Positions 11,666-21,836 of a DNA stretch of 64,000 nucleotides are shown here, one piece after another. Source of the DNA: Cryptomeria japonica (lineage: Eukaryota; Streptophyta; Pinopsida; Cupressales; Cupressaceae); the NCBI RefSeq assembly GCF_030272615.1, contig NC_081411.1, positions 216,950,154 to 217,014,153 on the forward strand, read 5' to 3'. A program made the position numbers and the translations under genes. Position 1 is the first letter of the stretch; every line of letters starts with the position of its first letter. The notes under the pieces were generated by a model, which was given only the letters and a program-made list of their open reading frames with translations, searched no databases and was not told the origin of the DNA.

Positions 11666-13379
11666 ACTTTTTGCACGAGGTATCCAAGATAGGGTGGGAA
11701 TAGACTATCATGTTTATTTACATGGGTTCATCACTATGTGGTAGAATCTACCAAGAGTTACAATTTGGATGAAAACAACTAAGGATCACATTATTTATTT
11801 TTATGTGCAATTTATGTGCAATTTATTTTTATGTGCAATTTATTATTTATGTGCTATGTATTAGTGACACATTGTAATTTTTTTTTCCTAGTTTTATCTA
11901 ATTAAGAAAAATTATGAGGTTTTTTAGTTATTATGTGTCTACATTGATTATAAAGTAATGGAGACATCCTTTAATAACTTGGAAAATTGAATATGTGTTT
12001 TTTTTTTTGTAATGTCATATCCAGCAAAACTATGTTTTTTTTGTTTTTTTGTTTATTATGTGGAATACTTAAATATAGTTTTGGAGAGTTTGTCATGTGT
12101 TTGTAACATTAAGTATTTGATATATGTTGATGTAGTGAATTTATTGTGGATATTTGGTATTATCTAAACATGATTTGTCGTTGCTTTACATAAGTTGAAT
12201 ATGGGGAAATATGCATTTCATATGTGCAGCTTGTATATGGATATATCACTCCTGTTGTCATGGAAAAAGCAAGTGAAATAAGGGATCATTTGGAGGACTA
12301 ACTTATACATGAGGGAGAAGTGCCCTATTAGTGACAAGATTCCATCTTTGTAAAGTTGTGATTGTGATGATGGAATCCTAAGGGTCGATGAGGGTACATA
12401 TGAATTTTACCCCATGACAAGAATTTTCTAAGCAAATGTCAATATAATGAGTTTCTTATGTTGACATGTTTTATATGCATGCACAACACAGATAAAATCT
12501 ACAAGCAAAGTTTTACTCTATTGAAATATTTTTAAATTCCATGATAGATTCTAGCTATCCAAAGTCTTTGATGGTGAGGTCTTAACACAATATTTTTCAC
12601 TTTGAGTTCATTGTAGGCTACTTTTACAAAGGAACTAACATATGTGTTCTTGCTTTTTGAAGCTTAGTATGAGATGAATCTACATAGTGATTTGTTAGAC
12701 TTACAAGATTTTACCTCTACTTATATGCATCACAACTTATTTTAAAATATTTGTAAGAATTATAAATAACTTTCATCAAAGATTTAAAGAAAATGAAAAC
12801 CTATTAAGAAGGGAAGGGCTAGAAAAAAAATAGTGATTTCACATTAGTACACTTCAATATCATGAACAAAGACTTTAACTAGTTTATGCTTTACCATAAT
12901 TGTTCACAACTACGCATAAATGGAAAAATTTATCAGATAAAAAATTGATAAAATACACATAAGTATTAATGGAGTAATTTGATATTTCATAACATGATAA
13001 GTATTTATAGACGTTTATGATTTAGAATGTAGATGACCTTTAGTTGGCCTCAAATTCATAATTATTACTTGAGAGTATACACATTATTTCATTTCACTCA
13101 AATCAGAGGAAACTGTGAAATAAGCAATATTGACAATTGATCAATGCTTGCCCCATAATTATCAACATTTATAATCCCTTATAAAAGATAAAATAGCCCT
13201 TTTATATAGACAAGGCACTATAGTTCATTACAATATCAATGGTTAAGATTTCATCAATAAAATGATCAGTAAGAATTCAATACAAGAGAATGTCTAGAGA
13301 GGATCAACATCTTGATAGTTGACATGGTGGAATATGTAAGGAAGTTAAGGTAGCAGAACAACTTCCTACACTAATCTTG
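11666..13379. other. AT-rich stretch, no gene seen
   Basis: No coding frame of significance. Short repeats of TTTATGTGCAAT occur at 11805-11850. Nothing else can be assigned. Confidence 0.3.
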
Positions 13380-13915
13380 AGAGGGGGGTAATGTAAACTT
13401 TTTACAGATCTTTACAACAATTACAAAAACTTAATAAAAATAAATATAAATAGCATGCATAAGACAACATAGTGATTTACATGGGGAAAACCCTTTTGGG
13501 AGAAATATCCCACACTCCAAAATCTATCCAATAAATTATTTAGAAATCAACAACAGATTACAATATACTTGCAGAGTAATCTTCTTACAGGAGTATCACC
13601 AACGAAGATCCAAAGGCAACTCAACAGTTATTAGACTCTTTGAATACATCACAATAATAGTTGTATTGCAATTCTCTCATAAAATAGGGTTACCTTTTAG
13701 GGCAAAAAAAGCGCACAAAATATCCAGCATTAAATCTATGAGTTAATGATAAATGGTCATGATTTACAATGATAAATTATACATAAAATATGGCTTCGGG
13801 GGCATAACCCTTGAAATCCCCCGATGGGTCGTGTAGCCCCTAGACTCCTTGCTGGGGGGACCATCGGCCCTAAACCCCACAAGGGGGGTAAGACACCCTT
13901 GCAACCCCTTGCACT
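13380..13915 (-). mobile_element. Reversed Copia-type LTR fragment with GC-rich patch
   Basis: Read on the minus strand, this part ends in a CCCCCCTCTC tract (near 13380) as Copia LTR ends do, and holds the GGGTTTTCCCC stretch (13480s) typical of the R/U5 region of such LTRs. Its other end is an unusually GC-rich patch (13792-13913) with CCCCCGATGGG and AAGGGGGG words. No internal region is attached. A truncated or solo LTR is likely; the boundaries are approximate. Confidence 0.4.
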
Positions 13916-13965
13916 CATTTATCAATAGTAACATTTTTTTGCTTATCAGTAAAAGTTATATATTT

Positions 13966-13970
13966 GTATT
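13966..13970. repeat. Target-site duplication GTATT (left)
   Basis: GTATT immediately precedes the TGTATGCGGG end of the Tat element. An identical GTATT follows its other end at 32215-32219. Confidence 0.95.
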
Positions 13971-15447
13971 TGTATGCGGGAAAAGTGGGCTGATAAAACT
14001 TAATATGTGAAAATATTGCTAGAAACTTGTCCACACACACACACAGGACTTGTTGATGTAAGCTATGGAGTAATAACGTATTACTCAGCTTCCCAAGGTG
14101 GGTCCCATGGTTCTCTATCTCACAATGTCCCTCAAACCAATATTTTACTCTCAGATCACTGAGCAAAATGGTTCAGGGATGGCAAATGCAAGAACGAGGG
14201 ATGCTCTGATAGATTTTTAGAATGAAATGCGTTATAAGCTATGTATGATTTTAAAATGCAATAAACTAAATGATAAGATGACAAGATTAGTATGAATACT
14301 ATCCTAGCATACTATGTTTAGTCTATGATTGAACTAAAATGATAAAGAAATTATTCTAAATATGCATATTTAGTCTAATTCCTTATTTAAAAGAGGCTAA
14401 ATGATGAGCATATATGAAATGAGAAATCTTGAATGTATTTGAGCATAAGTGTGATGCTACAAATTTGAAGGATGATTGTTATGGAGGAATGAGAGCTCTA
14501 TTTATAGCAAGAATAGGGAAATGGATGGTCAAGATTGAATGGTTTAATCAAGGGTTGAGTTTGAAAGTTGGGGATCCATGTTTGTAATTGGCACCAATGA
14601 AATGGTGACAAGTGTCAACATAGGGTTGGATTGAGAGAAGGGGTTGGAGACATTGAATGCCTGAGAAGACCTCATGGTTATCTAGAGGCTAAGGGTCAAG
14701 TCTAAATTAAGATTACCCACTGGATTAAGAGTTAATCCAAGGATAAACCTTTGTACAAATGTTTAAGAGATAATCATGGTCAAAGCATTAAAGGCCTGAT
14801 GAGACCCTTGGGTTGGATGAAGGTTGAGTCAAAACAAATATTTTAACCATGTAGGAGGGTTTGAGTTAACCATTAATGGTTATTGGAGACTTTGGGGATT
14901 AAGTGGTTGAAGTTTGAAAGCCTTCAATGGTTATCAAAGACTTTGAGGATTTTAGTGGTTGAAGGTTGAAAGCCTTTAATGGTTATCAAAGACTTTGAGG
15001 TTTTGAGAAGTGACTTCCCTTTGCTTAGGGATGTGACAAAGTTTAGAGGAGGGGTTAGGTTAATTAGAAGCGATTAGAAGATTCTAGAAGGGATTAGAAA
15101 GGGGTTTAGGATTTTGCAAGTGGATGGAGGGATAATAGGATTTAATTGAAATAAAGTAATTTAATTCAATTTGGTTGCAATTTGGGGAAATTAAATAAAT
15201 TAGATTTATTCAATTTAGGATAACTATTTAATTAAATTTGAATTTAATTAAAAGTGGATAGGGGGGATTTAATTGAATAAAATGATTTATTCATTAAGTG
15301 GGTATAGTGAATTTAATTTAAATAAATTGAGTAATTTACTTAATTAAATAGAGGAATGTGGGTTATTTAATTAAATTGGATTTAATTAAATAGAGAAATG
15401 AACATAAAATATTCATTTAGGAATATGGTCATTTTTATACGTCTACA
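13971..15447 (-). repeat. 3' LTR of the Tat element (left in window)
   Basis: Starts TGTATGCGGG and ends ATACGTCTACA; aligns end to end with 30736-32214. It contains a (CA)7 run against (CA)8 in the partner. Much of 15130-15400 is AATTTAATTAAAT-type simple sequence. It is the 3' LTR because gag-pol reads leftward. Confidence 0.95.
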
Positions 15448-15461
15448 TTTTGCCCCTCTTT
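15448..15461 (-). promoter_or_regulatory. Polypurine tract of the Tat element
   Basis: On the minus strand this reads AAAGAGGGGCAAAA and directly abuts the 3' LTR, the place where plus-strand DNA synthesis is primed. Confidence 0.8.
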
Positions 15462-15810
15462 GAAGTGACGTGTGTGCACATGTTATTTCAAAGAAAATGA
15501 TGTGTTTTTGTGATTTATGATCAAATACAATTTTTGTGCCGTTCTTATGATTTGTCAGTCATGCCCCAGATTTGATTTGATGGTGATGCCCCAGATTTGA
15601 TGTTTGATGGTGATGCCCCCTCGGGAGATGAATCAATATTCTGAAAATTTTTGATTTAATTTGATGAGTTGCGTATGATGTGTATGATTTCGTGCATGTG
15701 AAATGTGGTGAAATTGATTCATCTCTCGATAAGTTATAGATGTTATGGTATAGGGGAGACTGCGACCATATTACAGGTCCATTTGGCTAACCCTAATTTC
15801 ATTTTCCTCC

Positions 15811-15818
15811 TATAAAAG
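15811..15818 (+). promoter_or_regulatory. TATA box of the antisense PMD gene
   Basis: TATAAAAG lies 81 bp before the proposed start codon at 15892 on the + strand. That leaves room for a start site about 30 bp downstream and a leader of about 50 nt. It lies inside the element between the polypurine tract and the PMD gene, so that gene would not depend on the LTR promoter. Confidence 0.6.
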
Positions 15819-15891
15819 GGGAAAAGGGTTTGAATTAGATTCATTTGTGCTTTATTGACTTTGGAGAAAGAGAATTTGGTCTGCAAAGAAA

Positions 15892-15966
15892 ATGCCTATT
15901 CCTTATCATAGACAACGTTTCGAGCGCGTTCGGAGGTACTGGAGACCTGTAGCGCGTGGACCACCA
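15892..15966 (+). CDS. Antisense PMD gene, exon 1
   Basis: The ATG at 15892 opens 25 codons beginning MPIPYHRQRFERVRRYW; the peptide is strongly basic (Arg-rich). It ends in phase 0 at a perfect 5' splice site, A|GTAAGT (GT at 15967-15968). Joined to the acceptor at 17006 it continues in frame into the PMD exon. No homology is claimed; the support is the TATA box upstream, the splice signals and frame agreement. Confidence 0.55.
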
Positions 15967-17006
15967 GTAAGTCAAGATTTTTGACCCTATTTTGACTTTT
16001 CATTTTGTCGTTTTTAGTCATTTTTTGATTTTCAAAGTTCGGGTTTAACGTTTTAGCGCATCTAGGGCGTAGATTAGCGCATATGAAGTTTGAAGTAGCG
16101 CATCGAGTTTAATTTTAGGGGTCACGTCTGAAATAGATAGGATAGCACATAGCAAAAGTATGTTAGCGCATATAGGTAGAATAGTGCATGGCAGCTGTCG
16201 GGTAGCGCGTCGGGTCAACAGGTTAGCACGTAGGGTAGACCTAGCGCATAGAGGTCGCAGGGGTTCGCATAGGTAAGGGGTTTTAGCGCGTAGGGTTAAC
16301 CTAGCGCATAGGGCCAAACAGGTAGTGCCTAGAAGGTGTAAATTAGCGCGTAGAGTCAGTCTAGCGCATAGGGTAGGTTAGGTGGCGCGTGGGGGGAAAA
16401 GATTAGCGCGCCGAGTCAGTCTAGTGCATAGGATAAGTAGATTAGCGCGTAGGAAAGGCAGCCTAGTGCGTGGGGGCTTTTTAGCGCATTGGGTATCTGT
16501 TTTAGCGCATCTGGAAAATTTTTGCGAGATGAGCCGATTTGAAAATTTGTTTTGGTCTGTCTGTCATGTTTTTATGCGTTTGTCCAAGATGAGTGTTGAT
16601 ATAAGTTGTTTTGATTTGCGATATGTCAAGTTATGTGTAGATATCAATGTGTTGTGTTTGATCAAAATATGATTTGTTTGCGTGTTCTGTTTCAAGTTCA
16701 ATGTGTGAAGCCTGAGTTGTATTACAAGCTGATATGGGTTAGAAACTTGAGTTGTGTTACAAGCTGATATGTGTGGGAAACTTGAGTTGTTTTACAAGTT
16801 TATGTGATTTTGGAGACTTGAGTTGTGTTACAAGTTTTGATATGGTTTTTGAGAACTTGAGTTGTTTTACAAGTTGATATGAAACGATAGGATTTTGAAC
16901 TTTGATATAGATGAGCAAATTGTTTCATGTTGTTGATGTAAGTTTGATAATGATATCTTTGTTTTGATGTGGAAACTGATATTGGATTTGTTTTGCTTGT
17001 TGACAG
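15967..17006 (+). other. Proposed intron of the antisense PMD gene
   Basis: It starts GTAAGT and ends TTTTGCTTGTTGACAG at 17006 with a T-rich run before the AG. Length is 1,040 bp. Removal joins exon 1 (phase 0) to exon 2 at GAG CGA TTG without frame change. It contains the TAGCGCAT array (16054-16510), followed by several imperfect copies of AACTTGAGTTGT(G/T)TTACAAG at about 16740-16880. Confidence 0.55.
16054..16510 (+). repeat. TAGCGC(A/G)T array, 18/21-bp spacing
   Basis: About 22 copies of TAGCGCAT or TAGCGCGT and one- or two-base variants (TAGTGCAT, TAGCACGT) follow one another. Most starts are 21 or 18 bp apart (for example 16054, 16075, 16096, 16143, 16164, 16182, 16203, 16224, 16242); one interval is 47 bp. 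Only the core is kept; 10-13 bp spacers differ. It lies inside the proposed intron in the sense orientation of the PMD gene. Short open frames on both strands through the array reflect its near multiple-of-three spacing and are not called as genes. Confidence 0.85.
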
Positions 17007-17927
17007 GAGCGATTGGGCGTGGTTCAGTCGTGGGAGAGATTTCCCAGACCGTGGACATTGATACTGCGGTTGTCGCAGGCTGATCTCGATATTATCGAGA
17101 GATGTGGATTGACTTCGCTCTTGGATATGCCTTGGTTCACTGTGAACTGGGGGCTACTGATAGCACTTGCGGAGAGGTGGGACAGTGATACGAACACCTT
17201 CCATTTTGCTACGGGAGAGATGACAGTCACTCCAGAGGACTGTTACCGGATCCTGCGCATCCCTGTAGTAGGGGCACTACTACCATACGAGCAGTCAGAG
17301 GAGGGTGGCACAGAGGCACTGCACCGCATTTTCCAGGATGATACTATCTGTGGCTATGAGATCCCATGGCAGGAGTTTTTGGACTTAGATTATGCACCAC
17401 TGCCATCCGTACTAGCAGGGTTCATTGGTGGATTCCTTTGTCCTGATCGCAGGTCAAAGGGATTCTCGGTGGGATGGGGGTTGGTTTTGGAGGAGATGGT
17501 TACTCAGGGCCGGAGGTTTGCATGGGGGTCAGCTATGTTGGCTCATTTATACAGGGGTCTACATGAGGTAGTATACCTCGGTTACGGCAGTTTGTCAGCT
17601 GGCATGACCCTATTACAAGTATGGTGCTGGGAGCATATTCCAGCAGCGAGGCCACTAGCAGACAAGGATAGGCTCGTGGGATGCGCATATGCGTACGGAT
17701 ACAGGGGTCTAGTTGTCCAGCGTAAGCTGGGCAAACTAGAGCATTGGAGGAGAGTACTGGATGACATAGATACGGTCACCTGGCGACCGTATACAGGATG
17801 TGAGGTGTGGGTGGAGGATGGGCTGGAGATGCCCTTTGTATTTATGACCAGGTACCTAATTGGGAGGACCCCGTTCGTGATTGAGCGGTTTGTGGTGACC
17901 CGAGTTTTGAGACAGTTCGGGCGCTAG
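17007..17927 (+). CDS. Antisense PMD gene, exon 2: plant mobile domain
   Basis: This frame of about 300 codons resembles the plant mobile domain (aminotransferase-like PMD), known from host MAIL1/MAIN-type proteins and from Ty3 and MULE elements. Key visible features are WFTVNWGLLIALAERWD, FHFATGEMTVTPEDCYRIL (the FxF..GE.T.T.ED signature, near residue 70) and a Trp/Tyr-rich second half ending RTPFVIERF. It reads opposite to gag-pol. The start used is the splice acceptor at 17006; there is no ATG near the beginning of the exon (the first in-frame candidate is TTG), which supports splicing from exon 1. An in-frame TAG at 17925-17927 interrupts it; the next codon is CAG, so CAG-CAG became TAG-CAG. 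Base composition is much richer in G+C than the surroundings. Confidence 0.8.
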   Translation, partial: ERLGVVQSWERFPRPWTLILRLSQADLDIIERCGLTSLLDMPWFTVNWGLLIALAERWDSDTNTFHFATGEMTVTPEDCYRILRIPVVGALLPYEQSEEGGTEALHRIFQDDTICGYEIPWQEFLDLDYAPLPSVLAGFIGGFLCPDRRSKGFSVGWGLVLEEMVTQGRRFAWGSAMLAHLYRGLHEVVYLGYGSLSAGMTLLQVWCWEHIPAARPLADKDRLVGCAYAYGYRGLVVQRKLGKLEHWRRVLDDIDTVTWRPYTGCEVWVEDGLEMPFVFMTRYLIGRTPFVIERFVVTRVLRQFGR

Positions 17928-18872
17928 CAGGGTATTCCTCAGGGAGCATGCTTATATGCACGGCGGCAGCAGGATGTGGCTGATTGGGGGCCGACCATTG
18001 ATAGTGTCGTGGCGGTGGAGGAGTTTGTGGGGTTGGTCGGGGAGATATGGGACTATGCCCCGGAGATTCAGGATGCGGGTATGACAGATGAGTTTGCCCG
18101 ATTGTTTGCTGCGCGGGCGGTGGCCAGGATATCTGATCCTGAGGAGATGAGGTCAGCCTTTGATTTAGATGAGGAGGAGGGAGATGGGGGAGACGATGGA
18201 GATGATGGGGATGATGGAGGAGGGAGAGGAGCTAGAGGGAGGCAGGGAGGTAGAGTGAGGAGAGGAGATAGGGGTGTGGAGAGAGCAGTGAGGCAGGGGA
18301 GGATAGATAGAGGGAGAGGGGGATTGGCTATCGGAGCCAGTGGAGAGGGGAGAGTGGGAGAGGTGCTAGCTGCAATGGGTGGTACAGAGGAGGCTATGCG
18401 ACAAGCTCGGAGGAGGAGGACAGATGTGCTCCCACCTCCAGCACCAAGGATAGGCCGAGTGGGAGGGGTTCCTCCAGCACAGGTACCGCTACGGGTTCGG
18501 GTCCCAGGTCATATGGAGGATGCCCAGATACAGACCTTACAGATTACTGTCCAGCAACTGCAGGCACAGATTTTGACCTATCAACGGCAGATTTATCAGT
18601 TGACCACTGAGCGAGATACCGAGATAGAGCGGTGGGGACGAGCGGAGGAGATGGTGTCCAGCATGCAGAGAGCAATGACGGGTGGTCCTATGAGAGACAC
18701 CCTGAGAGAGTTGGCGCTAAGAGCCCAGGAGGCAAAGTATTACAGGCGGCACTATGAGGCTGCAGTACCCAGGGACCAGCGAGTACAGAGCTTTACGCAG
18801 TCGAGATCCAGTCGATCTCGAGCTACTGGGTCACGGTCTGAGAGCCGAGGCGTTACGGGGCCACCTAGATAG
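17928..18872 (+). pseudogene. Antisense PMD gene, C-terminal part after TAG
   Basis: It continues in the same frame as 17007-17927 for 314 more codons to the TAG at 18870-18872, so the ancestral protein was about 640 residues. After a helical segment (residues at 17976-18170) comes an Asp/Gly tract (about 18171-18221), then a Gly/Arg-rich basic tract (to about 18370). A Gln/Leu-rich coiled coil follows (QIQTLQITVQQLQAQIL, about 18516-18690), and a Ser/Arg-rich tail. No catalytic motif is seen. An independent start at the ATG in 17976 is possible but not needed. Confidence 0.65.
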
Positions 18873-19034
18873 GACCCTCCTAGAGATCCAGGGGCGGGTG
18901 CATCTGGAGCAAGACCATCTCCGTCAGGGGATAGTCATACTTGAGAGACATGGTCTCTGTTGTATTTTTGAGCATTGTATTCTTTTGTACTGGGCACAGT
19001 TTTGTGACACATTTTGTACATTTGGATCATTTTT

Positions 19035-19071
<37 letters not shown>

Positions 19072-19217
19072 AACCATTTTTGATCATGTGATGTGTTTAT
19101 ATGGATGCATTTATTTGGGTATTTTGTTTATGTGATGCAATGCTTTAAATAGATGATATAATGTATGATGCAGGATGTATGTTTCTATATGCTGTGAGAT
19201 GTATCTTTGTAGGATTT
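18873..19217 (+). other. 3' flank of the antisense gene with (AT)16
   Basis: Non-coding sequence after the PMD gene stop. An alternating AT run covers 19038-19069. No clear AATAAA signal is seen; the T-rich, TG-rich sequence around 18960-19030 could serve as a plant 3' end. Confidence 0.45.
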
Positions 19218-19385
19218 GATATGCAACTAAATGTAAAATGGTATGTGATGATGTTTAAAATGATATGCAATGATGTTTAAAATGATATGAAAACATGCTT
19301 AAATGATATGCAACTAATTGTAAAATGATATGCAACTAATTGTAAAACGATATGCAACTAATTGTAAAATGATATGCAATTAATG
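19218..19385 (+). repeat. 22-bp tandem repeat TGATATGCAACTAATTGTAAAA
   Basis: Four near-identical units at about 19302-19385 follow more diverged units from 19218 on (TGATATGCAATGATG, TGATATGAAAACATG). Period is 22 bp. It lies between the antisense gene and pol. Confidence 0.8.
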
Positions 19386-19390
19386 TTTTT

Positions 19391-19440
19391 GGAGCATCCC
19401 TCATTCTGTATTTGCCATCTGACATAGCCATTCGTTTGCT
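19391..19440 (+). other. LTR-end-like motif downstream of the antisense gene
   Basis: GAGCATCCCTCATTCTGTATTTGCCATCTG here matches, with a few changes, the reverse complement of LTR positions about 14160-14210 (GAGCATCCCTCGTTCTTGCA, then TTTGCCATC). In the LTR the motif reads in gag-pol sense near the LTR end; here it reads in PMD-gene sense. A weaker match (CATTNGTTTGCT) continues after it. Confidence 0.55.
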
Positions 19441-19497
19441 TTCTTTGTAGATATCATCATTGAGCATTGATTTGTTTAGGATATGTTGAAAATTTAT

Positions 19498-19608
19498 ACA
19501 AGCATAATGGTATAATTGAACCATAATGACCTGAGAAAAATTTACATGATTTTTGATTTTGCAAGATAGCACAAGCGTCAAGGTATAATTGAACCAGGAC
19601 GACCTGAG
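19498..19608 (+). repeat. Two copies of a ~38-bp unit, 73 bp apart
   Basis: ACAAGC(A/G)T, GGTATAATTGAACCA and GACCTGAG occur in the same order at 19498-19535 and 19571-19608. The DNA between the copies is not repeated. Confidence 0.65.
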
Positions 19609-20360
19609 TGTGTATTGCGTAAACAGACAAGATTTGATCCTTCATATGCGTGAAGTGGAATCAGGCCTTCAGTGATATTCGATGTATCATGTCTCAAGGC
19701 AAGGATTCACACAGTACAAGTGATCGCCTCCCAGACAGAAGACTAAGAAAATATTGGAAGTTCCCCTTGACCTCTAGTTGTGAAGCATTGAGTGAGACAA
19801 GGAAGAGAATCCAAAAATTCAAAAAAAGTTCAAAATGCAAAACTAGTAAGGACTTTATGCAAGAATGCAACATTTAGTACTTCAGAAAATCATCCATCCT
19901 TGGTATGTTTGTGAATTGTTTTGTTTTGGTTTTTGTGATGAAACGTAGTTTGAGTTTGTTGGATGTCACGCTTCTGAGTTTTTGCAATAGTTGTGATGTC
20001 TTGAATGTTTGCAAGTTTTTGAACAAGTTAATGCCCCTAGCTGAGTGTGCCTCTTGATATGATCATGTACAGTGATTTCCAAGCCATGGTAAATTAGTGG
20101 TAAGAGAATATATATAGACAAATCAGGATAGTGACTATGTGAAGTATGTCCTGAATGGATATTTACTAAGTCTTGGGCGATGGCCGATAGTGTTTGTATG
20201 GATAAAATGGCATTGATATAGATGGAGGAGCCATTCTTTCACAAGAGCGCCTGTTTACCAGGTTTTCACCATTTGTTTTTAGTATACTTTATGTTTTTGC
20301 TTTTTTTTGGATTTTTTTATTTTTTTTGCTTATTTTGGCTTTTTCCGTGCACTAGGCCAC
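19609..20360. other. Spacer between antisense gene region and pol
   Basis: No supported gene. A poly(T)-rich stretch (20285-20340) lies just beyond the integrase stop. A short + frame at 19650-19877 has no recognisable features. Confidence 0.35.
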
Positions 20361-21836
20361 TTAAGTGTAGTACCTCTTTAGATGGATGTTGTTAGTTGGT
20401 TCATCGAGCACATCTCCTTCAGAATTTGTTAGCTGATAGACACCTGATCCATAGACTGATATGATAACATAGGGACCCAACCAGTTAGGTTCAAATTTCC
20501 CTTTCTTTTCTCGATCTTGCTGATTTCTTGGATTTTCTTTGAAGACTAGGTCACCAACTTTGAAGTTTCTGGGAATGACCTTGTGATTGTAGCTCCTGCA
20601 CATGCGTTGCTGATATGCTTTGAGATGAGTATAAGCATGTTGGCATCTTTCATCTAATAGTTCAAGTTCTTGCAGTCGGTTAACTTGATACTCTTCATCC
20701 GGGATTAAGCCTTTCAAAGAGACTCTGAGAGATGGGATTTCTACCTCCAGGGGTAAAATAGCTTCTGATCCATATACCAATGAGTATGGTGTTGCTTCTG
20801 TAGGTGTGCGAATGTTGGTCCTGTATGCCCAAAGTGCTGGATTGAGTTGTATGTGCCAATCTTTGCCTGCATCATTCACTACTTTCTTGAGGATTTTCAA
20901 AATTGTTTTGTTAGATGCTTTTGCTTGACCATTTCCCTGCGGGTAGTATGGTGTAGAGAACCTATGTTGGATTTTGAATTTTTCACATAGTTCTTGGACA
21001 TCTTGATTCTTAAAAGGTCATCCATTATCTGTGATGATTGAACTTGGAATACCATATCTGCAAATCAGATAATTTAGGATAAAAGAGGCAATTTGTTTCC
21101 CAGTCACTGTGGTCATGGGAACTACTTCTATCCATTTGGTAAAGTATTTCGTGGCTGTTATAATGAACTTGTGTCCATTTGAAGATGAAGGATGAATTTT
21201 GCCAACTAAATCAAGTCCCCACTGACAAAAGGGCCATGATGTTGTAAAGGGTTGTAGTTCCTGTGCTGGTGCATGTATGAGATTACCATGGATCTGACAT
21301 TTAGGACATTTCTTGGCGAAATGATATGAGTCTTTTTCCATTGTAGGCCAGTAGTATCCCATTTGTAGAAGCTTTTTAGCAAGAGTAGTACCACTTGAAT
21401 GTGTGCCACAAATACCTTCATGAAGCTTGTGTAAAGCAGAATCGGAATCATTACGATCAAGGCAACGAAGAAGAGTACCATCGAGACCTCGACGATACAA
21501 AGTATCGGCAGTAAGGGTGTAACGGGTAGCTTGTCGGATAAAGTTATGTCTTTGGTTACGGGATTGGTTAATGGGTAAGATATTGTGCTTGAGGTAGTCG
21601 TATATTGGTCCATATAACAGAGAATCTGAACCAGTCAAGGCATAAATAACCTGGGATTTAGAGTGGTCATAGGCGGGGGAGAACAGTTGCTCTACCAGGA
21701 ACTCGTAACGACTCTGTTGCTTTGGAATTTGTAGTAATGAAGCAATTGTAGCCATTGCATCGGCTGCTTTGTTGTTCAACCTTGGTATTTGCTCGAAGGT
21801 GATGTGCATAAAATACTGTTTGAAGTCATCCACCAT
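20361..21836 (-). pseudogene. Tat integrase, catalytic Glu replaced by Lys
   Basis: The zinc-binding part shows LHEGICGTHSSG and CPKCQIHG. The core shows WGLDLVGKI (first Asp) and SSIITDNG (second Asp), followed by TGA 21018. The third catalytic position, in NGQAKASNKT, is Lys (codon AAA at 20919-20921) where family members carry Glu. One GAA-to-AAA transition accounts for it. The C-terminal part ends LKRYYT with FEPNWLGPYVI and no chromodomain. Confidence 0.88.

Noticed and set aside
16045-16672. Short ORFs on both strands over the intron array (16045-16317 minus, 16382-16672 plus)
   Set aside because: They are translations of the TAGCGCAT array, open because most units are 18 or 21 bp long; no independent support.
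18754-19083. 109-codon + frame overlapping the PMD gene end
   Set aside because: It is an out-of-frame shadow of the PMD gene C-terminus that runs into the AT microsatellite.
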